DNA from: Arthrobacter sp. FW305-BF8
Lineage (GTDB): Bacteria; Actinomycetota; Actinomycetes; Actinomycetales; Micrococcaceae
Assembly: GCF_021789315.1 (NCBI RefSeq)
Contig: NZ_CP084561.1
Span: 4,340,001 to 4,404,000 of the forward strand
Length of the DNA stretch: 64,000 nt
Direction: 5' to 3'
Below the pieces are notes generated by a model, which searched no databases, was not told the origin of the DNA, and worked only from the letters and a program-made list of their open reading frames with translations. Made by a program: the position numbers and the translations under genes. Numbering within the stretch: the stretch's first letter is position 1; every line of letters begins with the position of its first letter. Of the stretch, positions 43,178 to 52,367 are shown one piece after another.

Positions 43178-44037
43178 CGCATTCCACCAAGGCCTTCTAC
43201 TGGATGGCCGTTCCCGCGCTGGTTCTTTTCGTTACCCTGCACACCGTCCCGGTGGTCACCGGCATGTTCTTCAGCCTCACGGACTACGCCGGCTACGGAA
43301 AATGGAACTTCGTGGGCCTGCAGAACTACCTCAGCCTTTTCAAGGATGACCGGGTCCTGGCCTCCTACGGATTCACTTTCCTGTTCGCCATCACGGCGAC
43401 GGTAATCGTCAACGTGCTGGCACTGGGTGTCGCCATGCTGCTGAACGCCAAGATCAAGTTCCAGACGGCATTCCGGGGCCTGTTCTTCATTCCCAACGTC
43501 CTGGCGATCCTCGTCATCGGTTACGTCTTCAACTTCATCTTCTCCAATTCGCTCCCCCTGCTGGGCCAATCGCTGGGGATCGACTGGCTTTCGACGTCCA
43601 TCCTGGCCAACAAGGACCTCGCGTGGCTGGGCATCGTGGCAGTTTCGGCCTGGCAGTCGATCGCGTTCAGCGTCATCCTGTACCTCGCCGGGCTGCAGAC
43701 CATCCCGGCGGAGCTGTACGAGGCGGCGGGCCTGGACGGAGCCAGCTATTGGCGGCAGTTCAGCTCCATCACCTTTCCGATGATCGGGGCGTTCTTCACC
43801 ATCAACATGGTGTTGGCGCTCAAGGGCTTCATGCAGGCTTTCGACCAGATTGTCGCACTGACCGGCGGCGGCCCCGGCACTTCCACCGAATCCGTCTCCA
43901 TGGTCATCTTCCGCGGAGGCTTCCAAGGCGGGGAATTCGGCTACCAGATGGCCAACTCAGTTGTTTACCTGCTGGTGATCGTGGCGGTGTCCCTGATCCA
44001 GCTCCGGACACTCCAGCGCAAAGAGGCGGACTTCTAA
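43174..44037 (+). CDS. Sugar ABC transporter permease, importer 2 (MalF-type)
   Basis: A 287-residue six-helix permease. The EAA loop reads YEAAGLDGASYWRQFSSITFPMIG, and GGGPGTSTESVSMVIFRGGF is a family segment near the end. It is coupled to the binding-protein gene by ATGA overlap and to the next permease by a one-base overlap (TAATG). Confidence 0.88.
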   Translation: MTHSTKAFYWMAVPALVLFVTLHTVPVVTGMFFSLTDYAGYGKWNFVGLQNYLSLFKDDRVLASYGFTFLFAITATVIVNVLALGVAMLLNAKIKFQTAFRGLFFIPNVLAILVIGYVFNFIFSNSLPLLGQSLGIDWLSTSILANKDLAWLGIVAVSAWQSIAFSVILYLAGLQTIPAELYEAAGLDGASYWRQFSSITFPMIGAFFTINMVLALKGFMQAFDQIVALTGGGPGTSTESVSMVIFRGGFQGGEFGYQMANSVVYLLVIVAVSLIQLRTLQRKEADF

Positions 44038-44927
44038 TGACTACAACCGAGACCGCAGCATCAGCCCGAACCGTACCGGATACCCGCGGCCTGCGGCGCC
44101 GAGGCCGGCTGAGCGACGGCGTGAACTGGCCGCTGACGGCCCTGGCAGCGGTCCTCGCGCTGACCGTGCTCATCCCGCTGTACCTCACGGTCGTCACCGC
44201 ACTCAAGACCCCGGACCAACTAGGCGGCTCCGGCTTCGAGTTGCCCACCCGCGTCCGGCTGCAGAACTTCTCCGATGCCTGGAACCTGACCAACTTCCCC
44301 CGCGCCCTGCTCAACTCAGCTATCGTCACCGTGGGTGCAGTGGTTCTGACCATCCTGTCCAACTCCTTGGTGGCCTACGCCATTGCACGGAACCTGCACA
44401 AGCGCTTCTTCAAGTTCCTCTACTACTTCTTTGTCGCGGCACTCTTCGTGCCGTTTCCTATCATCATGCTGCCGGCCACCAAGGAAACCGCACTCCTCGG
44501 CCTGGACAACCCCGTGGGACTGTTCCTGCTCTACACGGTCTACGGGCTCAGCTTCAACGTCTTCGTCTACACCGCTTTCATCCGCTCCATCCCCCGCGAG
44601 CTCGAGGAAGCGGCAACCATGGACGGGGCATCCACCTGGGGCATCTTCCGCCGCATCATCTTCCCGCTGCTCACGCCGATGAACGCGACCGTAGGAATCC
44701 TCACTTGCCTCTGGGCGTGGAACGACTTCCTGCTGCCCCTCGTCATCCTCTCGGACCCCGCAACGCGCACGCTCCCCTTGGCGCAATACGTGTTCCAAAG
44801 CCAGTTCAACACCAACTACACAGTGGCCTTTGCTTCCTACCTGATGGCCCTGGCGCCCCTGCTGCTGGTCTACCTCTTCGCGCAACGCTGGGTGATTTCC
44901 GGCGTCATGCGAGGCTCCATCAAATGA
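44037..44927 (+). CDS. Sugar ABC transporter permease, importer 2 (MalG-type)
   Basis: A 296-residue permease starting at ATG 44037 inside the previous stop. After a polar N-terminus there are six helices, the EAA loop EEAATMDGASTWGIFRRIIFPLL and GILTCLWAWNDFLLPLVI. It completes importer 2; as in locus 1 no ATPase gene is nearby. Confidence 0.88.
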   Translation: MTTTETAASARTVPDTRGLRRRGRLSDGVNWPLTALAAVLALTVLIPLYLTVVTALKTPDQLGGSGFELPTRVRLQNFSDAWNLTNFPRALLNSAIVTVGAVVLTILSNSLVAYAIARNLHKRFFKFLYYFFVAALFVPFPIIMLPATKETALLGLDNPVGLFLLYTVYGLSFNVFVYTAFIRSIPRELEEAATMDGASTWGIFRRIIFPLLTPMNATVGILTCLWAWNDFLLPLVILSDPATRTLPLAQYVFQSQFNTNYTVAFASYLMALAPLLLVYLFAQRWVISGVMRGSIK

Positions 44928-44959
44928 CACCAGCCGCTACCCAAACAGCCGGTCTCAAA

Positions 44960-44976
44960 CTGCCCTGCGCGGGCAG
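44960..44976 (+). terminator. Weak hairpin after operon 2
   Basis: A 6-base stem (CTGCCC/GGGCAG) with a 5-base loop lies 32 bases after the last permease gene. It is the only candidate terminator before 45124. Confidence 0.35.
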
Positions 44977-45123
44977 CACCACACTCCTTGCTTCTCCGGC
45001 ACAACCAGGACCCGCTCCAAAGCCACTACTGCAAGTGCCCCTTTTGTAAATATCGCCGACCAACCAATCACCTGTTCACAGCGGCAGGCAACGAATAGGC
45101 CCTCGAGGAAGGACACAACCGAC

Positions 45124-45339
45124 ATGGGACCCCAACTCGCGCACCGGGAAGTTCGAATTCCCTGCCCCAGCCAGCTCGAAGAGCTATTGAACGCCGCAGA
45201 GAACGACTTGCGAACGCGTGCCATTTGCCGTGGAACACATGGCATTTTGGTGACTAGGCGCCGGCGCGACCTCTACCTGCTCGAACTCAGTGATCAAGTT
45301 CCTTACGGCCTCACCTACGAAAAGGACTCAGCGCTCTAG
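45124..45339 (+). CDS. Hypothetical 71-residue protein before pyk
   Basis: ATG 45124 has AGGAAGGA upstream. The protein is charged, with helix PSQLEELLNAAENDLRTRAI and a beta-rich end (HGILVTRRRRDLYLLELSDQVPYGLTY). No family was recognised. It lies 62 bases before pyruvate kinase on the same strand, so co-transcription is possible. Confidence 0.5.
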   Translation: MGPQLAHREVRIPCPSQLEELLNAAENDLRTRAICRGTHGILVTRRRRDLYLLELSDQVPYGLTYEKDSAL

Positions 45340-45401
45340 GGCTCACGAGACGGTGCAGAGAAACACCCGAACGGCTACAACCGACAGACAAAGGAACGTA
45401 A

Positions 45402-46892
45402 ATGAGACGCGCCAAAATCGTGGCTACGTTCGGCCCGGCAATCGCCAGCTATGAAAACACCCTCGCGGTGCTGGAAGCCGGCGTTGATGTAGCCCGGATG
45501 AACATGAGCCACGGCGACTACACCGTGCACGACAACGCGTACGAGAACGTCCGAAAGGCAGCCGCGGAACTGGGTAAGCCGGTTGCGGTCATGGCGGACC
45601 TCCAAGGTCCCAAGATCCGCCTGGGCCGGTTCATCGACGGCCCCCACGCTCTGGGGGTCGGTGACACGTTCACCATCACCACCGAGGATGTTCCCGGAAC
45701 CAAAGTCATCTGCTCCACCACCCTGAAGAGCCTCACCGAGGATGTCAACGTGGGCGACGCCCTCCTGATCGATGACGGGAAGGTAGCGCTCCGCGCTGTT
45801 GAGGTCGACGCCGTCAAGGTCGTCGCCGAGGTGACCGTCGGCGGTATGGTGTCCAACAACAAGGGCATCAACCTTCCGGGGGTGGCCGTCAACGTTCCCG
45901 CCCTGAGCGAGAAGGATGAGGACGACCTTCGCTGGGCCATGCGCCGCGGTGTCGACCTGGTGGCCCTGTCCTTCGTACGCGATGCCGCTGACATCATTCG
46001 CGTCCACGAGATCATGGATGAAGAAGGCCGCCGCGTGCCAGTCATCGCCAAGATCGAAAAGCCGCAGGCGGTCGAGCAGCTTTCCGAAATCATCGACGCG
46101 TTTGACGCAATCATGGTGGCCCGCGGTGACCTTGGCGTCGAGCTGCCGCTGGAGGAAGTGCCCATCGTTCAGAAGCGGGCCGTCGAACTGGCCCGCCGCT
46201 GGGCCAAACCGGTCATCGTGGCAACCCAGGTCCTGGAGTCCATGATCGACAACCCGCGCCCGACCCGCGCCGAGGCCTCGGACTGCGCCAACGCAGTGCT
46301 CGACGGTGCCGACGCGGTTATGCTCTCCGGCGAGACCAGCGTGGGCAAGTACCCCATCGAAACCGTCAAGACCATGGCCCGGATCATCGAGTCCACCGAG
46401 GTCCATGGCCTCGAGCGCGTTCCTCCACTGGGCACCAAGCCCAAGACCCGAGGCGGTGCCATCACACGTGCCGCCGTCCAAATAGCTGACCAGCTGGACG
46501 CCAAGTACATTTGTGCGTTCACGCAGTCCGGTGACTCCGCCCGCCGTCTCTCACGACTGCGCCCGATCAAAACGGTCTTCGCCTTCACTCCGGTGGAGCA
46601 GGTCTGGAACCAGCTGGCGCTGACCTGGGGCATCCAGCCGGTGCTGGTGAAGATGGTGGACCACACCGATGAGATGACCGCTCAGGTTGATCGCAGCCTG
46701 CTGGAAATGGACCTCATTGAGGACGGCGACCTGGTAGTTATTGCCGCCGGTTCGCCTCCCGGAAAGGCTGGTTCCACCAACTCGCTGAAGGTGCACAAGG
46801 TGGGCGACCTCGCCGATTCAACCCGTACTGGCAGAGCCACCAACAACAAAGAAAAGCTCGGCCCCTGGCCGGAAAAGAAGAAAAGGCCCTAG
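45402..46892 (+). CDS. pyk: Pyruvate kinase
   Basis: A 496-residue glycolytic enzyme converting phosphoenolpyruvate and ADP to pyruvate and ATP. Features: RRAKIVATFGPA at the start, ARMNMSHGDY, ADLQGPKIRLGRF, IEKPQAVEQLSEII with the catalytic Lys, MVARGDLGVELP and ATQVLESMIDNPRPTRAEASD. The C-terminal allosteric domain is complete. AAAGGA precedes ATG 45402. The tail carries an extra basic stretch (WPEKKKRP). Confidence 0.94.
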   Translation: MRRAKIVATFGPAIASYENTLAVLEAGVDVARMNMSHGDYTVHDNAYENVRKAAAELGKPVAVMADLQGPKIRLGRFIDGPHALGVGDTFTITTEDVPGTKVICSTTLKSLTEDVNVGDALLIDDGKVALRAVEVDAVKVVAEVTVGGMVSNNKGINLPGVAVNVPALSEKDEDDLRWAMRRGVDLVALSFVRDAADIIRVHEIMDEEGRRVPVIAKIEKPQAVEQLSEIIDAFDAIMVARGDLGVELPLEEVPIVQKRAVELARRWAKPVIVATQVLESMIDNPRPTRAEASDCANAVLDGADAVMLSGETSVGKYPIETVKTMARIIESTEVHGLERVPPLGTKPKTRGGAITRAAVQIADQLDAKYICAFTQSGDSARRLSRLRPIKTVFAFTPVEQVWNQLALTWGIQPVLVKMVDHTDEMTAQVDRSLLEMDLIEDGDLVVIAAGSPPGKAGSTNSLKVHKVGDLADSTRTGRATNNKEKLGPWPEKKKRP

Positions 46893-46907
46893 CCTTCAAA
46901 GAACGAG

Positions 46908-46938
46908 AGGAGGATCCGGTTAGCCGCATCCTCCTTTC
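46908..46938 (+). terminator. Terminator of pyk
   Basis: An 8-base stem AGGAGGAT/ATCCTCCT with a 12-base loop is followed by TTC, 16 bases after the pyk stop. Confidence 0.65.
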
Positions 46939-47288
46939 GCCTTTGCCAGGAAAGCAAAAGCAAACCTGCAGCGGCGGAGGGCGTGTACCTATCCTGAACC
47001 ATCGGTGCCGCTCTCCCGTCGGAGTCGGAGGAAGGCCGAAGGCATTGCCTGTCAGCGGCTTCCATCGAGACGCTTCAAGCGCCGGCGTTAGATCCCGGAA
47101 GCGCATATCGTTGGCGGCCGTCAGACTGGAGTACACCCCAACCTGATGTCAGGCCACCGCCTAAAAAGCGTCAGAATAGGGTCTGATAATGCATCTCCTG
47201 ACGCACCCATTCGAAGGTCTCAGACCCCAACCTGACACTTTCGCAACTGGAGGCTCCCCGGATGAGTAGCGGCAGCCCGCAGGCGACT
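46939..47288. other. 350-base convergent gap without genes
   Basis: The word CCCCAACCTGA occurs twice (47134-47144 and 47224-47234), each in a GTC/GAC-rich context. No reading frame or domain is supported. The gap separates pyk and the ABC exporter, which end toward each other. Confidence 0.45.
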
Positions 47289-49304
47289 CTAAACTTCCGC
47301 CGCCGGCGCCGCGAACTGCGCCTCGTACAGCCGCGCATATGCCCCACCCGCAGCGAGCAGTGAAGCGTGCGTCCCCTGCTCCACGATCTGGCCGGCCTCC
47401 ATCACCAGGATGAGGTCGGCGTCACGGATGGTGGACAGGCGGTGCGCAATAACGAACGAAGTCCTATCCGAACGCAAAGCGCTCATCGCCTTCTGCACCA
47501 GCAGCTCCGTGCGGGTGTCAACGGAGGAAGTCGCCTCGTCGAGAATCAATACGGAAGGCCGGGACAGGAACGCCCGGGCAATCGTCAGCAGCTGCTTCTC
47601 CCCTGCCGACACGTTGGAGCCCTCGTCCTCGAGCACCGTGTCGTACCCTTCCGGCAGGGCACGCACGAACCGGTCCACGTACGTCGCCTGCGCCGCCTCC
47701 ACGATCTCGGCCTCCGACGCCGACGGCCGGCCGTACGCGATGTTGTCGCGGATCGTCCCCCCGAACAGCCACGTATCCTGCAGCACCATGCCCATCCGGG
47801 AGCGCAGCTCGCGCCGCGGGACAGAGGTGACGTCCACGCCGTCGAGCGTTATCCGCCCCGCATCCAGCTCGTAGAACCGCATCATCAGGTTCACCAGGGT
47901 GGTCTTGCCCGCCCCGGTGGGGCCCACGATCGCCACCGTCTGCCCCGGCTCGGCCACCAAAGAAAGGGAGGAAATCAGCGGCTTGTCCGGTGAATAGGAG
48001 AACGAGACGTTCTCAAACACGAGCCGGCCCCGCCCGCCGTCGAACGAACGGCCGCCGTCGGGCCCAAGCGAAACCGACTGCTCCTCCTCATCCAGCAGCT
48101 CGAACACCCGCTCCGCCGACGCCACCCCGGACTGCAGCAGGTTGGCCATCGAGCCCAGCTGGGCCAGCGGCTGGGTGAACTGCCGCGAGTACTGGATGAA
48201 CGCCTGCACGTCGCCCAGCTGCATCGCACCGGACGCCACCTGCAGCGCACCCACCACCGCGACCCCCACGTACACGAGGTTCCCGATGAACGTCAGCGCC
48301 GGCATGATCAGGCCGGAAATGAACTGCGCGCCGAAGCTCGCCTCGAACAGCTCCGCGTTCTTCTGCCGGAACCGCTCCTCCACCTCCCGCTGCCGGCCGA
48401 ACACCTTCACCAGCGCGTGCCCCGTGTACGTCTCCTCGATCTGCCCGTTCAGCTCCCCCGTGTGCTTCCACTGCGCCACGAACAGCTTCTGCGAGCGCTT
48501 GGCGATCAGCGCGGTCGTCACCAGCGTCAGCGGCACCGTCACCAGCGCAATCACCGCCAGCACCGGCGAGAGCAGGAACATCATCACCAGCACGCCCGCC
48601 ACCGTGAGCAGCGACGTGACCGCCTGGGAGATGGACTGCTGCAGACTCTGCGAGATGTTGTCCACGTCGTTCGTCACCCGGCTGAGCAGCTCGCCGCGCT
48701 GGATCGAGTCGAAATACCGCAGCGGCAGCCGGTGAATTTTCGCCTCGATCCGCTCCCGCAGCCGGTACACGGTCCGCTGCACCACGCCGTTGAGCACGTA
48801 CGCCTGGATCCAGCCGAACGCCGACGCCAACACATACAGCGCCAGCGCCCACAGCAGCACGTTCGCGAGCGCCGCGAAGTCGATCCCCGCCCCCGGCGTC
48901 AGCGTCATCGCCCCGATCATGTCCGCCTGCGCGTCCTGCCCGGACGCCCGCAGCCCGGCAATCACCTGCTCCTTGCTCACCCCGGCCGGCAGGTTCCTGG
49001 ACACCACGCCGGCGAAGATCAGGTTGGTGCCTTCGCCCAGCAGCCGCGGCCCGGTCACCGAGAAGGCCACGCTGACGACGGCGAGCGCCAGTACCAGCGC
49101 CAGCCAGGCCCGCTCGGGGCGCAGCTCCCCCAGCAGCCGCCGGGCCGAGGCTCCGAAGTTCAGCGCCTTCTCCGCCGGGACATTCATTCCAGCGAACGGT
49201 CCGCCGCGCCCCGGCCCTCCCGTTGGCCGGGGAATGCGTACGACGTCGGCCTGCCGGGTTCCGGCGGCGGCGCCCGTCCGCGTGGGGGTGCTTCGCGTGC
49301 TCAT
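47289..49304 (-). CDS. ABC exporter subunit with complete catalytic site (membrane + ATPase)
   Basis: A 671-residue half-transporter. A roughly 75-residue basic/polar N-terminus precedes six helices with a large extracytoplasmic insertion between helices 1 and 2 (residues about 100-145). The ATPase part has GPTGAGKTT (Walker A), VLILDEATS (Walker B with Glu) and FVIAHRLST (H-loop His). The signature is NVSAGEKQ, not LSGGQ. It starts within the stop of the 49301 gene (ATGA), so the two form a heterodimer. The role is export of a drug, lipid or peptide; the substrate is unknown. Confidence 0.88.
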   Translation of the reverse strand: MSTRSTPTRTGAAAGTRQADVVRIPRPTGGPGRGGPFAGMNVPAEKALNFGASARRLLGELRPERAWLALVLALAVVSVAFSVTGPRLLGEGTNLIFAGVVSRNLPAGVSKEQVIAGLRASGQDAQADMIGAMTLTPGAGIDFAALANVLLWALALYVLASAFGWIQAYVLNGVVQRTVYRLRERIEAKIHRLPLRYFDSIQRGELLSRVTNDVDNISQSLQQSISQAVTSLLTVAGVLVMMFLLSPVLAVIALVTVPLTLVTTALIAKRSQKLFVAQWKHTGELNGQIEETYTGHALVKVFGRQREVEERFRQKNAELFEASFGAQFISGLIMPALTFIGNLVYVGVAVVGALQVASGAMQLGDVQAFIQYSRQFTQPLAQLGSMANLLQSGVASAERVFELLDEEEQSVSLGPDGGRSFDGGRGRLVFENVSFSYSPDKPLISSLSLVAEPGQTVAIVGPTGAGKTTLVNLMMRFYELDAGRITLDGVDVTSVPRRELRSRMGMVLQDTWLFGGTIRDNIAYGRPSASEAEIVEAAQATYVDRFVRALPEGYDTVLEDEGSNVSAGEKQLLTIARAFLSRPSVLILDEATSSVDTRTELLVQKAMSALRSDRTSFVIAHRLSTIRDADLILVMEAGQIVEQGTHASLLAAGGAYARLYEAQFAAPAAEV

Positions 49305-51052
49305 GCCGCCTCCTCCGCCGCCAGCTGGGAGGACACGATCTCGCGGTACGTCTCCGAGGTCTCCAAAAGCTCACTGTGCGTTCCGCGCCCGACGATCCTG
49401 CCGCCGTCGAGCACCAGAATCTGGTCCGCGTCCACGATGCTGGAGACGCGCTGGGCGATGATCACCAGCGTGGCCCCGGCCGTGTCCCGGCGCAGCGCCT
49501 GCCGGAGCCGGGCATCGGTGGCGGTGTCCAGCGAGGAAAACGAGTCGTCAAAGATGTACAACTCGGGCCGCTTCACCAGGGCCCGGGCGATCGCCAGGCG
49601 CTGCCGCTGGCCGCCGGAGACGTTCGTGCCGCCCTGCGAGACGGGGGCATCCAGCCCGCCTTCCATCTGCCGCACGAAGTCCTCCGCCTGGGCCGTGGCC
49701 AGTGCATGCCACAGCTCGTCCTCGGTGGCGTCCGGCTTGCCGTAGAGCAGGTTGCTCCGCACGGTCCCGGAGAAGAGGTACGGCCGCTGCGGCACCAGGC
49801 CGATGTGCCCCCACAGCAGATCGGGGTGCAGTTCCCGCACGTCCACGCCGCCCATCAGCACGGCCCCGGAGGTTGCGTCAAAGAGCCGCGGCATGAGGTT
49901 CACCAGGGTGGTTTTCCCGGAGCCGGTGCTGCCGATGATTGCCGTGGTCCTGCCCGCGGCGGCGGTGAAGCTGACCCCGCTGAGTACCGGCCGCTCGGCA
50001 CCCGGGTAGGCGAATCCGACGTCGCGCATTTCCAGCTCGCCGCGGGCGGTGCTCCCGGACGCCTCGACCGCAAAATGCACCGGCCGGGCCGGCGGCCGCA
50101 CGGACGACTCCGTCTCCAGCACCTCCCCGATCCGGTCCGCCGAGACTGCAGCGCGAGGGATCATCACGGCCATAAACGTGGCCATCATGACGGACATCAG
50201 GATCTGCAGCAGGTAGCTGAGGAACGCCACCAGCGTGCCCACCTGCATGGAGCCGTCCTCGATCCGGAACGATCCGAACCAGATCACCGCCACGCTCGAG
50301 ACGTTGAGCACCAGCATCACCACGGGAAAGGCGAGCGCCATCAGCCGCCCGGCCCGCAGCGCCGTGTCCGTGACGTCCGCGTTGGCGCCCGCGAACCGCT
50401 CCGTTTCCAGGTCCTCGCGCACGAACGCCCGCACCACCCGGATGCCCGCCAGCTGCTCGCGGAGCACCCTGTTGACGGCGTCGATCCGCAGCTGCATCAG
50501 GCGGAACAGCGGCACCATCCGGCTGATGATCACCCCGACTCCGAGCAGCAGCGCCGGCACGCTCACGGCAATCAGCCAGGACAGCTGGGCATCCTGCCGT
50601 ACGGCCATCACCACGCCGCCGATGCTGAGCATGGGCGCGGCCACCATCAGCGTCGCGGACATCAGCACCAGCTGCTGCACCTGCTGGACGTCGTTGGTGG
50701 ACCGGGTGATGAGGCTGGCCGGGCCGAACCTGGTGACCTCCTGCTCGGAGAACCCGCCGACCCGGGTGAAGATCGCCCCGCGTAGGTCCCGCCCCATGCC
50801 CATCGCCGCTTTGGCCCCGAAGTACACCGCCGTCACCGCGCACGCGATCTGCAGCAGGGTAATGAACAGCATGAGGCTGCCGACGCGCAGGATGTAGCCG
50901 GTGTCCCCCGTGGCCACGCCAAGGTCGATGATGTCCGCGTTCAGGGTGGGGAGATAAAGGGAGGCAATGGACTGAGCCAGCTGGAAAACGACGACGGCGA
51001 TCAGCAGCCGCCGTTGCGGCTGCAGGTACCGGACAAGAAGCTTCCACAGCAT
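49301..51052 (-). CDS. ABC exporter subunit with degenerate catalytic site
   Basis: A 583-residue half-transporter from ATG 51052; the open frame runs to 51259 but the start chosen fits family length. Six helices precede the ATPase: GSTGSGKTT (Walker A), NVSGGQRQ (canonical signature), LYIFDDSFS (the catalytic Glu of Walker B is Asp) and VIIAQRVSS (the H-loop His is Gln). This pattern marks the degenerate subunit of heterodimeric exporters such as TM287/288 and BmrCD. The degenerate site pairs with the SAGEK signature of the partner, while the active site uses this subunit's SGGQ. Confidence 0.88.
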   Translation of the reverse strand: MLWKLLVRYLQPQRRLLIAVVVFQLAQSIASLYLPTLNADIIDLGVATGDTGYILRVGSLMLFITLLQIACAVTAVYFGAKAAMGMGRDLRGAIFTRVGGFSEQEVTRFGPASLITRSTNDVQQVQQLVLMSATLMVAAPMLSIGGVVMAVRQDAQLSWLIAVSVPALLLGVGVIISRMVPLFRLMQLRIDAVNRVLREQLAGIRVVRAFVREDLETERFAGANADVTDTALRAGRLMALAFPVVMLVLNVSSVAVIWFGSFRIEDGSMQVGTLVAFLSYLLQILMSVMMATFMAVMIPRAAVSADRIGEVLETESSVRPPARPVHFAVEASGSTARGELEMRDVGFAYPGAERPVLSGVSFTAAAGRTTAIIGSTGSGKTTLVNLMPRLFDATSGAVLMGGVDVRELHPDLLWGHIGLVPQRPYLFSGTVRSNLLYGKPDATEDELWHALATAQAEDFVRQMEGGLDAPVSQGGTNVSGGQRQRLAIARALVKRPELYIFDDSFSSLDTATDARLRQALRRDTAGATLVIIAQRVSSIVDADQILVLDGGRIVGRGTHSELLETSETYREIVSSQLAAEEAA

Positions 51053-51195
51053 GCAGGCCCTCGCAGCAGGTCCTCGAAGTGATCGGAAGGCCAGTTTACG
51101 TCCGGCGGCTTGGGGCAGCCTGTAGGCTGGGGCCATCGGCGGAATTCCGGAAACGCGGCAGTTGAACACCGCGAATGAACACCGCAAATTGAAGA

Positions 51196-51687
51196 ATGGG
51201 GACTTCTTTGAGCGATCAGCAGCTGGGCTTTCACGAGCCCGGAACAATTGGGCCGGCAAACGTACCGCAGGCTGTCCGGCTCGCGGCCGCCTGCTGGGTG
51301 GCCAGCGCCGTGGTGGCGGGCATGATGCCTGTCATCTTGGAGGTGGCCGGTATCGACTTCGGCCAGTCGATACCGGACTGGGCCGTGCCCTATCTCGTGG
51401 CGTTCGCCGTTCCGCTGACGGCCCTGCAGGTGTTGGCGGCCCAGCATTTGCTGCACGGCGCGCGCTGGGCCCGCATCCTCCTGACCGTCGCGGCCGCCCT
51501 GTCGGCGCTCGGCGCACCGGTCGACCTCACCGCTTTGATCCTTGCCGGCCTGGTGCTGACGCTGGCGGGTGCCACGCTGATGTGGCTGCCCGCGTCCAAC
51601 CGGTACTTCCTGCTGCGCCGTATTCCTGCCTATCCGGTACCTGCTGTCGCTGGTCCGGACCCCGCCCTCAAGGGAGAACTCCTGTGA
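51196..51687 (+). CDS. Hypothetical four-helix membrane protein
   Basis: A 163-residue protein with hydrophobic segments at about 27-48, 63-82, 91-110 and 114-133. A polar tail contains the coupled stop. A TTG eleven bases downstream with GGGGA before it is a possible alternative start. Its stop overlaps the GTG of the YbaK-like gene (GTGA). The function is unknown. Confidence 0.65.
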   Translation: MGTSLSDQQLGFHEPGTIGPANVPQAVRLAAACWVASAVVAGMMPVILEVAGIDFGQSIPDWAVPYLVAFAVPLTALQVLAAQHLLHGARWARILLTVAAALSALGAPVDLTALILAGLVLTLAGATLMWLPASNRYFLLRRIPAYPVPAVAGPDPALKGELL

Positions 51688-52211
51688 CTGACGCCCTTCT
51701 GCTCCCCGCCGTGGCCAAGGCCCTGGCCGCCCACGGCGTGGCCCACGAGGTCCTCGAGTGTTCGCCGGATCTGGCGGACACGGCGGAGTTCTGCGCCCAC
51801 TACGGCTTCAGCCTGGAGCAGGCGGCCAACACCATCCTGGTCGGCTCCAAGAAGGTGGAGCCGCCGCGGTACGCGGTATGCGTGGTGCTGGGCATCACCC
51901 GGCTGGACGTGAACCGTTCGGTGCGGGCCCTGCTCGACGTCAAGCGGGCCTCCTTTGCCGACGCCGATACCACCACCTCGCTGACCGGCATGTTGGTGGG
52001 CGGCGTCACCGTGCCCGGCATCGAGGGGTTGCCCGTCTACGTGGACCGCGCCGTGCTGGACGTGCCCCGGGTGGTCATGGGCGGGGGCAACAGGTCCAGC
52101 AAGATCGTCCTCGACCCCGCCGAGCTCCTCAAACTGCCGGGGGTCGAGGTGGTGGACGGGCTCGCCACGCCTCGTGAACCGGCGTCGGCGCGGGCTGACT
52201 CCGGCTCCTGA
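51684..52211 (+). CDS. YbaK/ProX-type aminoacyl-tRNA deacylase-like protein
   Basis: A 175-residue protein from GTG 51684. Conserved parts are EQAANTILVGSKK, YAVCVVLGITRLDVNRSVR, a Lys in DVKRASFAD and TTTSLTGMLVGGVTVPGIEGLPVYVD, the YbaK substrate pocket. GGGNRSSKIVLDPAEL is typical of the end. Such proteins hydrolyse mischarged Cys- or Ala-tRNA(Pro) or related species. It is coupled to the membrane protein gene upstream. Confidence 0.84.
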   Translation: MTDALLLPAVAKALAAHGVAHEVLECSPDLADTAEFCAHYGFSLEQAANTILVGSKKVEPPRYAVCVVLGITRLDVNRSVRALLDVKRASFADADTTTSLTGMLVGGVTVPGIEGLPVYVDRAVLDVPRVVMGGGNRSSKIVLDPAELLKLPGVEVVDGLATPREPASARADSGS

Positions 52212-52367
52212 CTGTCGCCGGCCCCGCTGTAGCGGCACCGCTGCCGCGGCACTCGTCAGGGCCACTTTCCTGAATTGGCTCTGGCGCGCGGTCCGGCAGG
52301 CTGCCTACCGTGGTTGGGGACTCCACGTGAGTTCCAGCCGACGTTGAATCTCCACAGAAAGACCAGC

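Noticed and set aside
28484..44927. An ATPase subunit for either sugar importer
   Set aside because: No frame with Walker A and LSGGQ motifs exists in this interval; a shared ATPase elsewhere is the usual solution in this group.
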